NCBI RefSeq assembly: GCF_004362805.1
Contig: NZ_SNYF01000005.1
Span: 1,289,672-1,353,671 of the forward strand
DNA length: 64,000 nucleotides
From: Algoriphagus boseongensis
GTDB lineage: Bacteria; Bacteroidota; Bacteroidia; Cytophagales; Cyclobacteriaceae
Direction of reading: 5' to 3'
The notes under the pieces are model-generated. The model had not been told where the DNA came from. It saw only the letters and a list, made by a program, of their open reading frames with translations, and made no database searches. How positions within the stretch are numbered: position 1 is the stretch's first letter; each line of letters starts with the position of its first letter. The position numbers were made by a program, and so were the translations under genes. Shown here one piece after another: positions 17,659 through 26,388 of this stretch.

Positions 17659-19004
17659 TAACCCAAGTAATTGCTTACTCTAGGAATTGCCAAAATGGAT
17701 TTTTGACGTCCATTGTAGTAAGTCACTTTTTTCCCATCAAAAAACGCCCCTTCTTCCAGCATGATGCGAACTTCCTTGTTCCATTCTTTCACAAAAACCA
17801 CGGCGTTGAGCTCGATAGCATAGCCTGTATTTGCATGAAGAGGAAAATCCCCAGCTCCAGGAGTATCACCCTGATTGTCCCACATTCCAATGGTCGGGCC
17901 AGCTGAATGCCCATAAAAACCTAAAGGATGCGTATAGATACTTCCTTTGATTCCCTCCTTTTCCATCTGGATTCGTGAAGCCCGGAGGATTTCATTACCT
18001 GTTTTCCCCTCTAAATAATTGGAAGTCAAAATATCCTGAAGCCTATTTCCGACAGCAAAAGCATCTTGCAAATACTTTGGCACTTCAGTTTCTCCGGCTT
18101 TAAGCACGTAGGCCATCTCCTGGGTATCTGTATTCAGTCTGAGATAAGTAATCCCAAAATCAATATGTAATAAGTCCCCTGGAAGAATAACCTGATTATC
18201 CGGCCTTACAGCAAATGATCTGTTTGCCTCATTGGAGTTTGGATCAGGACGCTGGATATCTACGGAAGGGTGAAACCAGGTATCCAATTTCAATTCCTTA
18301 ATTCTCTCCCTGTAAAACCAAACCACATCATCCGTAGTGGTCACTCCCGGGGTAATTACCATATTCGAAAGGCCTTCCTGTACAATATGATGAGCAATCT
18401 CTTGGATATGCTTATAAGTTGCCATTTCGGAAGCGGTTCTTGTTTCCAGCCATCTCACCGCTAAAGTTTGAGCAGAAACAACCTTCGAGGCCTGATTTGC
18501 TGGGAGTTTTCGCATGAATTCCTCGTAATCAAAATGAGTCAATCCATCAGCATGTCCATAATCTTTGGCGAAATTCAAGCCGATTTTCTTGGGATTTTTA
18601 TCCTGGATGATCTTCACCAAAGCCTCCCATTGGTCAGGTTGTTCTTCAGGATTCCAGGCTCTTTTAAAGGATTTACCCACATCATATCTTGCAACGGCAT
18701 AGGTTTCTACTGGCTGGTTAGGAGCAGGCTGATACATGACCAAAATGGTTCTCCTTCTTGCAGCATGCCAGGTTGCAGGCAAAAGGGTTCGTATCACTGG
18801 ATCTTCATTGTATTCCCTTGACATCACAATCCACATGTCAATCCCAGTCTCAGTCATCAAACTCGGTAAAAGTCCTTGAATCCTCTCCTCTAGCCAGGAA
18901 TCAATGACCGCAGCCTGCTCCCTTTGGGACAAAACAGCCGGATGTTGTGAAAAAACAGGAAAAGTGGCCAAGAATAGACCAAGCAATACAAAGAGTCGTT
19001 TCAT
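17655..19004 (-). CDS. Exported M24-family metallopeptidase (Xaa-Pro aminopeptidase-like)
   Basis: 449-aa protein: a signal peptide (MKRLFVLLGLFLATFPVFSQ), a creatinase/prolidase N-terminal domain, and a C-terminal pita-bread M24 domain. Metal-ligand candidates are visible: the Asp in HIDFGITY, a following Asp in LNTDTQ, the His in THPLGFYGHSAG, and Glu residues in YAIELNAVVF and MLEEGAFF. The family cleaves N-terminal residues before proline and needs two divalent metals. Export suggests use on periplasmic peptides. It is convergent with the MFS gene, overlapping by four bases. Confidence 0.87.
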   Translation of the reverse strand: MKRLFVLLGLFLATFPVFSQHPAVLSQREQAAVIDSWLEERIQGLLPSLMTETGIDMWIVMSREYNEDPVIRTLLPATWHAARRRTILVMYQPAPNQPVETYAVARYDVGKSFKRAWNPEEQPDQWEALVKIIQDKNPKKIGLNFAKDYGHADGLTHFDYEEFMRKLPANQASKVVSAQTLAVRWLETRTASEMATYKHIQEIAHHIVQEGLSNMVITPGVTTTDDVVWFYRERIKELKLDTWFHPSVDIQRPDPNSNEANRSFAVRPDNQVILPGDLLHIDFGITYLRLNTDTQEMAYVLKAGETEVPKYLQDAFAVGNRLQDILTSNYLEGKTGNEILRASRIQMEKEGIKGSIYTHPLGFYGHSAGPTIGMWDNQGDTPGAGDFPLHANTGYAIELNAVVFVKEWNKEVRIMLEEGAFFDGKKVTYYNGRQKSILAIPRVSNYLGY

Positions 19005-19097
19005 GTGCTAATAAACTTTAAAGTATCCCTTGCATTTTGGGATAAATCTTGATTTTGATTTCAAGATAAATCATTAGCCAGAAATAGAAAGCAAGAA

Positions 19098-20465
19098 TTA
19101 CGAAACCGGAGAAAGTTTATCTGTTTGGGCGATATTTTGAAGCCTCTTTTTACTCAAGGAATGGAATCTATAGAAAAGTAATACCGCTGTAATGCTCAAT
19201 CCAATTAACAATCCATACCAGATTCCTTTTTCGGCATAACCAAATTCAAAAGCCAAAAGATAACCCAAGGGAAGCCCCAAAACCCAATACGCCAAAAGCG
19301 TCACGATGGTAGGTACTTTCACATCCTCCATTCCCCTTAAAACTCCAAGTGCAACCACCTGAACTCCATCTGAAATCTGGAACAATCCAGCAATAATCAG
19401 CAAAGAGGCCGAAAGGGAAATTACTTCAGGATCATCGATATAAAGGGTCGGGAGGAAAAATCTAAAACTGAAAAAGAGAACCCCACAGAGAAACATAAAC
19501 CCAATCACCAAGCCAAAAACGACCATCCCGGCTTCTCGCATCGCCTTGATGTTTCCTTTTCCAATTTGATTACTCACTCGGATCATACCTGCGGTGGCAA
19601 GCCCTGTGGCAAGCATGTAACTGATCGATGCTAAATTCAAGGCTATTTGATGCCCTGCCAAGGCATTTACCCCGATCCATCCCATCATAATCGCCGCAGT
19701 CCCAAAGGCTGAAACCTCAAAAATAAACTGGAAGCCTGTAGGTATTCCGATTTTCAAAATCCTTGAGATCATCATCAGACTTGCATTGGGATTCTTGAGC
19801 TTGAAATGGTATTTCTTATATCTCTGTGAACTCAAGACATACCCTCCCATCAAGACCATCATCAAAATTCTGGAGATTAAAGTAGCCAATCCGGCTCCAT
19901 TAAGGCCCATTTCCGGAAATCCTAATTTTCCCCAAATCAAAACCCAGTTTAAAAACACGTTGACCAAATTGGCAAATACAGTGATATACATGGCCTGCTT
20001 GGTCTGAGAAAGTCCTTCCGCCAATTGCTTGAACGTCTGGAAAACCATCATCGGTAAAAGCGAGGCCGTGATAATAAAGAGATAAGGAACAGCTAGAATT
20101 ACCACTTCCTCTGGTTGGTTCAAAAAGTGTAATCCTTGGGAAAGTCCAAAAATCACTCCAATCAAAAGCAAACTTGTCACCAAATTGATCCATAGTCCAT
20201 GTCCAAAAAGTCTAGAGATACGCTTATTCTTACCTTTTCCATCTGCTATTGACACCAAAGGAGTGATGCCCATGGAAATCCCAATTCCAAACATCATGAT
20301 CACAAAAAATATACTGTTTGCAAGAGAAGCTGCTGCCAAGGGCACGGCACCAAGCCTTCCAACCATCATGCTATCTGCTACGCCAACTGCTACCTGACCT
20401 AATTGGCTAAGCATAACAGGATAGGCTAAAAGTAAAGTGGTCTTAAAATGATCTTTTATTGTCAT
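19098..20465 (-). CDS. MATE-family multidrug efflux transporter
   Basis: 455-aa polytopic protein (about twelve helices) of the NorM/DinF type: the N-terminal segment AYPVMLSQLGQVAVGVADSMMVGRLG and the equivalent second-half segment GFQFIFEVSAFGTAAIMMG are typical. It exports cationic compounds using a Na+ or H+ gradient; the ion cannot be told. The start at 20465 (MTIKDHF) lies just after the NUDIX stop; an ATG at 20477 would overlap that gene. It is probably co-transcribed with the NUDIX hydrolase. Confidence 0.9.
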   Translation of the reverse strand: MTIKDHFKTTLLLAYPVMLSQLGQVAVGVADSMMVGRLGAVPLAAASLANSIFFVIMMFGIGISMGITPLVSIADGKGKNKRISRLFGHGLWINLVTSLLLIGVIFGLSQGLHFLNQPEEVVILAVPYLFIITASLLPMMVFQTFKQLAEGLSQTKQAMYITVFANLVNVFLNWVLIWGKLGFPEMGLNGAGLATLISRILMMVLMGGYVLSSQRYKKYHFKLKNPNASLMMISRILKIGIPTGFQFIFEVSAFGTAAIMMGWIGVNALAGHQIALNLASISYMLATGLATAGMIRVSNQIGKGNIKAMREAGMVVFGLVIGFMFLCGVLFFSFRFFLPTLYIDDPEVISLSASLLIIAGLFQISDGVQVVALGVLRGMEDVKVPTIVTLLAYWVLGLPLGYLLAFEFGYAEKGIWYGLLIGLSITAVLLFYRFHSLSKKRLQNIAQTDKLSPVS

Positions 20466-20466
20466 G

Positions 20467-21009
20467 CTAAAAGCCAAAAATTCTTGCTGCCTTTAGAATC
20501 CCAGCAACACTAATTGAATCAGTTATCTCCCCATTCATTACCATTTCCAAGGCTTCTGAAAAGTGAAGTTTTTTGATTTGTAAGATTTCGGTTTCCTCGA
20601 ATTCGGTTTCTCCTTGTTTGAGATCTTGTGCCAAATACACATAGCCCACCTCGTCCGTTACCGAGTTTGATGTATGAATTTTAAGAATTTCGGTCCATTT
20701 CTGGGCGGTCAGACCAGTTTCTTCCTTAAGCTCCCGCTTGGCAGACTCCAGCATATCCAGCTCAATTGGCCCTCCACCCATAGGGATTTCCCAAGAGTAC
20801 TCATCCAAAGTATAGCGAAACTGCCCTATCAACCAAGTGTAACCTTCCTCATCGATTGGGATAATCGCCATGGCCCGATTCTTAAAATGAACCTTACCAT
20901 AAATCCCATCTTTCCCAGCTGGATTAATAATGTCGTGATTCTCCACAGTAATCCATGGATTTTCATAAATCTTTTGAATGGCTTTAGTTTTCCAGGGATT
21001 CTCAGTCAT
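20467..21009 (-). CDS. NUDIX hydrolase (ADP-ribose pyrophosphatase-like)
   Basis: 180-aa NUDIX protein. The Nudix box is present as GGGPIELDMLESAKRELKEETGL with the REx2EE metal ligands. The N-terminal VENHDIINP beta segment and the EYSWEIPMGG strand are those of the ADP-ribose pyrophosphatase group. The substrate is inferred only from similarity of pattern. The start at 21009 (MTENPWKTK) is preferred because the longer frame (21036) would begin inside the terminator of the lrp gene. MATE follows immediately. Confidence 0.87.
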   Translation of the reverse strand: MTENPWKTKAIQKIYENPWITVENHDIINPAGKDGIYGKVHFKNRAMAIIPIDEEGYTWLIGQFRYTLDEYSWEIPMGGGPIELDMLESAKRELKEETGLTAQKWTEILKIHTSNSVTDEVGYVYLAQDLKQGETEFEETEILQIKKLHFSEALEMVMNGEITDSISVAGILKAARIFGF

Positions 21010-21018
21010 ACAAGCTTC

Positions 21019-21047
21019 AAAAAAAAAGGGTGACAATTGCCACCCTT
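21019..21047 (-). terminator. Rho-independent terminator after the Lrp/AsnC gene
   Basis: Stem AAGGGTG / CACCCTT (21026-21047), followed leftward by a run of nine T on the coding strand. Confidence 0.85.
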
Positions 21048-21067
21048 AGATTTGACTAATTTTATTC

Positions 21068-21550
21068 TTAGGCAGGAATAGGCAACACTTTAGAGTCCTT
21101 AAAGGTAGACAGAATTACCATTGACTGCATGGAATCCACTTCCTTGATTTCAGAAACTTTCTCCAACATCAATTTTTGATAAGCGGTAATGTCCTTAGCG
21201 ATGATTTTCAAAATAAAGTCACCGGTACCTGTGATGTGGTGACATTCGATCACCTCAGGAATACCGTTGATTTCTTTCATGAAAGCATCAATATTGCCTT
21301 TGTTGTGTCCGATCAAGCTTACCAAAACAAAAGTACTTACACCCAATCCGATTTTTTCAGGATCAAGCTTTGCATGGTAGCTCTTGATGATTCCAGACTG
21401 TTCAAGCTTTTTCACTCGCTCCAAAGTAGGCGCAGGAGATAATCCTATGTCCTTGGACAATTGAGCATTGGTGATTTTGGCATTCGCCTGAAGGATTTCC
21501 AGAATCCTTCTGTCTATTTTATCAAATTTGATTCTTACGCTATTGTCCAT
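21068..21550 (-). CDS. Lrp/AsnC-family transcriptional regulator
   Basis: 160-aa regulator: an N-terminal winged helix (about 10-65; DRRILEILQANAKITNAQLSKDIGLSPAPTLERVKKLE pattern) and a C-terminal RAM/ligand-binding ferredoxin-like domain (about 75-155, with the GTGDFILKI strand). The family senses amino acids and forms octamers. The target cannot be inferred. A -7 box TAATTTTG lies upstream and a terminator follows, so it is monocistronic. Confidence 0.92.
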   Translation of the reverse strand: MDNSVRIKFDKIDRRILEILQANAKITNAQLSKDIGLSPAPTLERVKKLEQSGIIKSYHAKLDPEKIGLGVSTFVLVSLIGHNKGNIDAFMKEINGIPEVIECHHITGTGDFILKIIAKDITAYQKLMLEKVSEIKEVDSMQSMVILSTFKDSKVLPIPA

Positions 21551-21582
21551 GATATTTCGCTTTTACAAAATTTTCTGCTGCG

Positions 21583-21590
21583 CAAAATTA
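21583..21590 (-). promoter_or_regulatory. -7 box of the lrp-like promoter
   Basis: TAATTTTG read leftward, an exact TAnnTTTG match 32 bp before the ATG at 21550. The AT-rich stretch upstream (21591-21761) holds no gene. Confidence 0.45.
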
Positions 21591-21761
21591 ATATAATTAA
21601 GGAAAGTTTTAAATCGAATTAACTCTTTTTGATAAACGGAAATCAAAATTTTCTTAAGTATTACCTGCTTTTCGAAGAAGATTCCCCTATAAACAGTTGA
21701 ATACCAAGAAAAAATTCAAATTATCTCCTGAGTTTGTCTTTGACTAACGGAAGAAATCCGC

Positions 21762-22961
21762 TTAAAGTTTATTCTTTTTGATAAAATCTCTGGCTTCTTT
21801 ATGAGCGGGGTGTTTTCGCTTCGCATATTTTTTTACCCGATCAAAGTATTTCCTAGCCTGAGCTTTGTTTTTGGCTTCGGTTTCTATTTTGCCTAATTGA
21901 ATCAGAGAATGCAAATAATAACCACTTTCCTGAGACTCTGATTCCTCCCCATATGCTACAGTTTTTAGGTAATATTTTTTAGCCTCAGCCTTATTCCCTA
22001 CCCGATAATTATATTCTGCGATATAGAACGCGGCATATCTACCGCTGTTGGATTCATATCCGGTCTGCTTTGCATCTATCCTATCCAAAATCTCCTGTGA
22101 TTGCCGGACTGATTCAGTCCATCTACCCACTGTATACAAATGCCTGGCATAGGAACGATGGAAATATGGATTATTAGGAAATTTCCCATGGAGATACTCA
22201 GAAATCCTCAAAGCATCGTATGGCCTATTTTCCATAGAGGCATACAGTCTAAACAGGAAATATTGCGCCTCCACCCGAGTATAGAAGGCATTGGAAGCTA
22301 CAGTCTCCAATTGTTGCAATCCCAATTGCTTATTTCCCTTCGGAAACAAAGCCATTACAGGTCTTAAAAGCGGATATTCCTCAGGAATCCAAACTGAAAA
22401 ATAATTAAACAAGGCATCTCCAAGCAGAAGTTCTGGGTTGAATTCCTCCTCTCCTCGGCTCAATTCCATGTATTTCAAAGCATTCTTTCCCGCAAAAGTC
22501 GCCTTGGTCCAACTCTTTCTTTCGCTATATAATCTTCCCTGAAATCCATACCCAGCAGCTAAAAAGAAAGCTGCTTCTTTATTTTTTGGATTCTCATCAA
22601 AAATCCTTTCGGCTTTTTCATTCGCTCTATCTAAATACTGCAGAAAGATATTGTCATATCTGGTATTGGTCACATCCACTTCTATCCTCCACCAATAGCC
22701 TAAAGCCATCAAAAAATCCGGTAATGGATGCTCCGGATATTGATACATGATCACCGCAAAATCTCGCTCTGCAGTTGGGAAATCGAAGTTATACATGCTG
22801 TTGATGGCCTTGGTAATTCTATACTGAAGACCCTTGTCCAGCAATAAATATTCAGAATTGGAAGGAGGCAACACAACAGGGCTACTGGCCTGAGCAATTC
22901 CCAAAAAAGGAATTAGCATCCAAAACGCAAGAATTAACCCGACACCACACCTTTTTTTCAT
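21762..22961 (-). CDS. Exported TPR-repeat protein of unknown function
   Basis: 399-aa protein with a signal peptide (MKKRCGVGLILAFWMLIPFLGIAQA) and a mature part that is almost entirely helical TPR-like pairs (for example NFDFPTAERDFAVIMYQYPEHP, NKAEAKKYYLKTVAYGEES and the C-terminal KNKAQARKYFDRVKKYAKRKHP segment). Basic C-terminus. Periplasmic scaffold or assembly roles are usual for such proteins, but nothing specific can be said. It is divergent from the membrane protein at 23042. Confidence 0.75.
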   Translation of the reverse strand: MKKRCGVGLILAFWMLIPFLGIAQASSPVVLPPSNSEYLLLDKGLQYRITKAINSMYNFDFPTAERDFAVIMYQYPEHPLPDFLMALGYWWRIEVDVTNTRYDNIFLQYLDRANEKAERIFDENPKNKEAAFFLAAGYGFQGRLYSERKSWTKATFAGKNALKYMELSRGEEEFNPELLLGDALFNYFSVWIPEEYPLLRPVMALFPKGNKQLGLQQLETVASNAFYTRVEAQYFLFRLYASMENRPYDALRISEYLHGKFPNNPYFHRSYARHLYTVGRWTESVRQSQEILDRIDAKQTGYESNSGRYAAFYIAEYNYRVGNKAEAKKYYLKTVAYGEESESQESGYYLHSLIQLGKIETEAKNKAQARKYFDRVKKYAKRKHPAHKEARDFIKKNKL

Positions 22962-22983
22962 TGTTTACTTTCTATTAACACCG

Positions 22984-22991
22984 CAAAACTA
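22984..22991 (-). promoter_or_regulatory. -7 box of the TPR-protein promoter
   Basis: TAGTTTTG read leftward, an exact TAnnTTTG match about 22 bp before the ATG at 22961. No -33 TTTG at a good distance. Confidence 0.45.
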
Positions 22992-23041
22992 AAGCGAATT
23001 GTAAACAATCGCTTAGATTTACCTCAATTAAGAATTTTCCT

Positions 23042-23689
23042 ATGGCGAAATTCGCTTCACCTCAAGCACAACGTTTAAGCGAACTGATTGATTTCGATAA
23101 AAGAATCTTTTTTTTCGTTCTGGTTCTGATTTTCCTTTTGATCAGGTACTTCACAGATATTTTGATTCTGGAATCCATCCCAGAGTTTGAACGATTGGAT
23201 GCCCAAGGGGATTTGATGTTTTTCCATATTTTCAATACCCTTAATTATCTCTGGACTCCATTCGCTCTACTTTGGAAGTTCACTGTGATTGCTTTTTTGT
23301 TTTGGTCAATAGGCTTGATGGTGGGCTATAAAGCTGATTTTAAGGAGTTATGGAAGTTCGCATTGGTAGCGGAAGTTGTCTTCATTTTTCCAGAATTGCT
23401 GAGGCTTTTGGTTTATATGAACCCTTCAGGAAATGTCACCTACCTGGAAATTCAAAACTTCGAACCGCTCTCTGCCTTATGGATTGTAGGACCGGACTCA
23501 GTCGATGAAAAGTACCATTATCCCCTTTCTGTATTGAATATTTTCGAAATCATCTATGGAATCGTATGGGTTTATGGATTCCACATGATCAGCAGAAGAA
23601 GTTTTCAGGAAAGTACAATAGTGGTTCTAATCGCTTATTTTCTGCCTCTTTTCATTTGGCTGGCCTTCTTTATCGGCGCTTATCGCTAG
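23042..23689 (+). CDS. Five-to-six-helix inner-membrane protein of unknown function
   Basis: 215-aa protein with hydrophobic segments at about 24-45, 70-100, 110-130, 165-185 and 192-213. The layout (short cytoplasmic N-terminus, paired helices, conserved-looking NPSGNVTYLEIQNFEPLS loop) resembles YIP1-type membrane proteins, but that is weak. No motif for catalysis or transport. It is convergent with the DUF2256 gene, four bases apart. Confidence 0.6.
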   Translation: MAKFASPQAQRLSELIDFDKRIFFFVLVLIFLLIRYFTDILILESIPEFERLDAQGDLMFFHIFNTLNYLWTPFALLWKFTVIAFLFWSIGLMVGYKADFKELWKFALVAEVVFIFPELLRLLVYMNPSGNVTYLEIQNFEPLSALWIVGPDSVDEKYHYPLSVLNIFEIIYGIVWVYGFHMISRRSFQESTIVVLIAYFLPLFIWLAFFIGAYR

Positions 23690-23692
23690 GAT

Positions 23693-23833
23693 TTAGGATT
23701 CTTTTTTTGAATCTCTTCGGCATCTTTCGGAGCAATATTTGACCTCATCCCAATTCTTCTCCCATTTCTTCCTCCAGGTGAATGGTCTTTGGCAAACTGG
23801 ACAAAGCTTGGTAGGTAAATTCTCTTTTTTCAT
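23693..23833 (-). CDS. DUF2256 small zinc-ribbon-like protein
   Basis: 46-aa protein with two Cys pairs, CPVC near residues 11-14 and CSERC at 34-38, separated by the aromatic-basic block [11 protein letters not shown]. This is the full DUF2256 pattern, a family of short proteins often encoded beside cryptochrome/photolyase genes. It starts one base after the photolyase stop (TGATATG), so it is translationally linked. Four cysteines suggest zinc binding; the function is unknown. Confidence 0.88.
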   Translation of the reverse strand: MKKENLPTKLCPVCQRPFTWRKKWEKNWDEVKYCSERCRRDSKKES

Positions 23834-23834
23834 A

Positions 23835-25292
23835 TCAACTCATCCGGTTGGGTAAGGTATGTTTTTTCAATATTCTACTGGCATCTTTCACTACGTCTGG
23901 ATCTTTTTGAGCCCCCCAGATTTTATCTCTCGCGATGGATGCGGCCTTTTCTAGATTGACCAATGGATGCGGGTAGTCTTTGCCCAACTCAACTCCATAT
24001 TCCTGCTGCTCCAAAGGACTTAAATCCCAAGGAGTATGAATAAAAGTTGAGGGAATTGACGAAAGCTCAGGAACCCACTTTTTTATAAAGGATCCTTCAG
24101 GATCATGATCCTGAGACTGCTTGACAGGATTATAGATTCTGATGGTATTGATTCCGGTCATTCCTGCCTGCATTTGCAATTGCGGATAATGGATCCCCGG
24201 CTCAAAATCTAAAAACTGACGGGCAAGAAAATCCGCTCCTAACTTCCAGTTTTGTCCCAGAGTATGGGTCAAAAAAGAAACGACCATGGCCCTCATTCTA
24301 AAATTCAGGTAACCGGTTTCTCTCAAGCATCTCATACAGGCATCGACCAAAGCAAAACCAGTTCTGCCCTCCTCCCAGGCCTGAATCCAATCTGGCCTGT
24401 CTTCGAAAGGAAACTTGACAAATCCCCTATTGATCGGTTCAAACTCCATTCTGGACTCCATTTCAAACTTTTGGATAAAATGGCAATGCCAGCGAAGTCG
24501 GGATTGAAAATTGGTAAAATTCCTTTTTTGAAATCCTTCCTTGACCCTAATTTGTGACCTTTGGTAAACCTCTCTTAGCGATAAACATCCCCAAGCCAAA
24601 TAAGGAGAAAGTCTGCTGCAGCTTTTTCTACTAAATTCTGGTTTACTGATATTTCTACTGTAATCTTTCACCCTTTCTTGAAGAAAAGACTGAAGGTATT
24701 TTTGCCCCTTGCTTTCTCCTCCCGGCTGCATCAAAGGGTTTGGAGTCATCCATTCCTGAGGAATATGAAAATTCGAAATTTTATCCTTCAAAACTTCCCA
24801 TTGGGTATTTTCAAGTTTAGGGTTTTTAAGCGGAGTATTCATAAACCCATACCACTCTTGAGTCCAATTAGATCGGTTTTTCCTCCCTCTTTTTACCCCA
24901 TGTTGCTGATATTCTTTCCAGGCGATATTTCTTTCCTCAAAAAACTTCTGGATTCTTAAATCCCGCTGATAAGTAAGCTGAATCCCAGTTTCCAAATGGG
25001 AATAAACTGTTTCTATTTCATATTGAGCAAGCAATTGGGTAAAAACCTCCTCCACTTCCCCATGCAGAAAGGCAATTTCAGCTCCCTTTTTCTTCAATTC
25101 GATCTGTATATCCTGCAAACTCTCCCAAATAAACCTCCAATGTCTAGTATCGTATTGGGGGGCTGAAATAAGCGAGGGCTCAAAAATATAGACCAAAAGA
25201 ACTGTCAAACCGCTTTGAATAGCTTCAGCCAAGGGCTCATGATCCCTTAAGCGGAGATCTCGCTTCAACCAAACCACAGAAATTTTCTTCAC
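23835..25292 (-). CDS. Cryptochrome/photolyase family flavoprotein
   Basis: 485-aa protein: an N-terminal antenna-chromophore Rossmann domain ([16 protein letters not shown]), then the helical FAD domain with the conserved [13 protein letters not shown], the [14 protein letters not shown] helix ([14 protein letters not shown]), and the FAD-contacting [13 protein letters not shown] with downstream [14 protein letters not shown]. Photolyases repair UV pyrimidine dimers with blue light, and some relatives are light sensors. Residue-level assignment to CPD, 6-4 or cryptochrome is not safe by eye. DUF2256 lies immediately downstream, and a TIGR03643 gene is divergent 40 bp away. Confidence 0.9.
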   Translation of the reverse strand: MKKISVVWLKRDLRLRDHEPLAEAIQSGLTVLLVYIFEPSLISAPQYDTRHWRFIWESLQDIQIELKKKGAEIAFLHGEVEEVFTQLLAQYEIETVYSHLETGIQLTYQRDLRIQKFFEERNIAWKEYQQHGVKRGRKNRSNWTQEWYGFMNTPLKNPKLENTQWEVLKDKISNFHIPQEWMTPNPLMQPGGESKGQKYLQSFLQERVKDYSRNISKPEFSRKSCSRLSPYLAWGCLSLREVYQRSQIRVKEGFQKRNFTNFQSRLRWHCHFIQKFEMESRMEFEPINRGFVKFPFEDRPDWIQAWEEGRTGFALVDACMRCLRETGYLNFRMRAMVVSFLTHTLGQNWKLGADFLARQFLDFEPGIHYPQLQMQAGMTGINTIRIYNPVKQSQDHDPEGSFIKKWVPELSSIPSTFIHTPWDLSPLEQQEYGVELGKDYPHPLVNLEKAASIARDKIWGAQKDPDVVKDASRILKKHTLPNRMS

Positions 25293-25332
25293 AAGAAAAA
25301 AACCATTCTACCTCTTCAAGGTTTTGATTTGA

Positions 25333-25620
25333 ATGAAGAAAAAAATTATCCTGAGCGAAGCCGATATCGACCGAATCATTGAAATGGCTTGGGAAGATCG
25401 GACACCTTTTGATGCCATCCTGAGTCAATTTGGAATCTCTGAAAGTGAAACCATTGAGCTCATGAGAAAAAACATGAAGCGGAGTTCTTTCAAAATGTGG
25501 AGAGCTCGGGTGCAGGGACGCGCTACCAAGCATCTCAAAAAAAGTCCAATGGACGAATTTGCTTTCAAATCCAGAATGCAAAAGCCCATTGCCCTGAATA
25601 AAATCTCAAAAAGAAAATAA
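25333..25620 (+). CDS. TIGR03643 (DUF2805) family protein
   Basis: 95-aa basic protein of the TIGR03643/DUF2805 family: the family block is IDRIIEMAWEDRTPFDAI, then FGISESETIELMR and SSFKMWRARVQGR with TKHLKK. The N-terminal part looks like a helix-turn-helix. Function unknown. It is divergent from the photolyase across 40 bp, so a shared control region is possible. A bidirectional terminator follows. Confidence 0.9.
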   Translation: MKKKIILSEADIDRIIEMAWEDRTPFDAILSQFGISESETIELMRKNMKRSSFKMWRARVQGRATKHLKKSPMDEFAFKSRMQKPIALNKISKRK

Positions 25621-25639
25621 GGTTAGTTGAATTGATATG

Positions 25640-25675
25640 AAAAAAGCCGGATTCTTAAGAACCCGGCATTTTTAT
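25640..25675. terminator. Bidirectional terminator between TIGR03643 and rhodanese genes
   Basis: Inverted repeat GCCGG / CCGGC extended by TTCTTAAGAA (25646-25667), with A-run on the left and T-run on the right, serving both convergent genes. Confidence 0.8.
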
Positions 25676-25698
25676 TAACCCAAACCTATTTAAATAAC

Positions 25699-26034
25699 TT
25701 ATACTGTTTCAAATGGCCATCTCATGATGCCACCTGCTAAATTTTTTAGATTTTCGAATCCCAAATCAGCCATAATCTCACAAGCTTGACCGCTTCGGTT
25801 TCCACTTCGACAATAAACCAAATAGGTTTTGTCTTTTGGGAGATTCTTTACTTGATTGACAAAGTTTGCCGACATGATGTCGATATTTCTTGCCCCTCTG
25901 ATTTTGCCTCCGGCGAATTCTCCTGGAGTTCTAACGTCCAGAATTACTGTGTCTTTCTGAAGACTTAGGTCGTGAAATGGACCAGCTGGAATGTCTTCGT
26001 AGTTTTTTGGTTTTGTGCTAAAGAAGTTGAACAT
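25699..26034 (-). CDS. Single-domain rhodanese (sulfurtransferase)
   Basis: 111-aa rhodanese domain. The active-site loop CRSGNRSGQA carries the sulfur-accepting cysteine, and the fold marks are VILDVRTPGEF and the C-terminal GGIMRWPF. No signal peptide, so cytoplasmic. Rhodaneses move sulfane sulfur (thiosulfate or persulfide) and commonly sit with sulfide oxidation genes, as here with tauE and sqr. Its own promoter (TAAATTTG at 26056-26063) has a Crp/Fnr-like palindrome 30.5 bp upstream, so it probably belongs to the sulfide regulon. Confidence 0.93.
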   Translation of the reverse strand: MFNFFSTKPKNYEDIPAGPFHDLSLQKDTVILDVRTPGEFAGGKIRGARNIDIMSANFVNQVKNLPKDKTYLVYCRSGNRSGQACEIMADLGFENLKNLAGGIMRWPFETV

Positions 26035-26055
26035 GGTTGTTTCGTATTTTGATTA

Positions 26056-26063
26056 CAAATTTA
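26056..26063 (-). promoter_or_regulatory. -7 box of the rhodanese promoter
   Basis: TAAATTTG read leftward, an exact TAnnTTTG match 21 bp before the ATG at 26034. No -33 TTTG is seen; a Crp/Fnr-type palindrome lies just upstream instead. Confidence 0.6.
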
Positions 26064-26084
26064 CCATGCAAGTTGTTTTCAGGT

Positions 26085-26102
26085 CAGTAATAAAAGTCAC
26101 CT
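26085..26102 (-). promoter_or_regulatory. Putative Crp/Fnr operator of the rhodanese gene
   Basis: Read leftward: AGGTGA-N6-TTACTG, with one strong half-site and one weaker one. The centre (26093.5) lies 30.5 bp upstream of the first base of the -7 box, the same distance as at tauE. See the regulon finding. Confidence 0.55.
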
Positions 26103-26109
26103 GAGCTTG

Positions 26110-26388
26110 TTAGCCTTGAACTGGCCTAAATCTTTTCTTAACCTCTAACACGATCAATCTGATCAAAAATACCCAAGGCAAACCATGCATGGCGAAATCA
26201 CCCCAATCGACCAACTTCATTCCGACAGCCCCACCGGCAATCCAACGTAATTTCCCCCAGATATGCGGTTCAGGAAGGAATGGTGCTAGTCCTAGCGTGG
26301 CACAGAAAATAAGTACCGTGCCCCAATTGTTAATGGGATTTAAGCTTTTTGCTTGCTTCTGTTCCATGGATAGGTGATTTGTTGCCAA
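26110..26388 (-). CDS. Small membrane protein in the sulfide operon
   Basis: 92-aa protein with two or three hydrophobic segments (about 25-40, 50-62 and 70-85) and a basic tail. I have the impression that similar short proteins occur in Bacteroidota sulfur clusters, but I cannot name a domain. The start is uncertain: ATG 26388 or ATG 26367, both overlapping the end of the upstream hydroxylase gene, which implies coupled translation. It is the last gene of the tauE-hydroxylase operon before the rhodanese promoter. Confidence 0.6.
   Translation of the reverse strand: MATNHLSMEQKQAKSLNPINNWGTVLIFCATLGLAPFLPEPHIWGKLRWIAGGAVGMKLVDWGDFAMHGLPWVFLIRLIVLEVKKRFRPVQG

Noticed and set aside
26081..26102. 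Wider palindrome AGGTCA ... TCACCT (22 bp) upstream of rhodanese
   Set aside because: Spacing does not match the N6 sites of the cluster; the N6 reading (AGGTGA-N6-TTACTG) fits the shared promoter geometry better.
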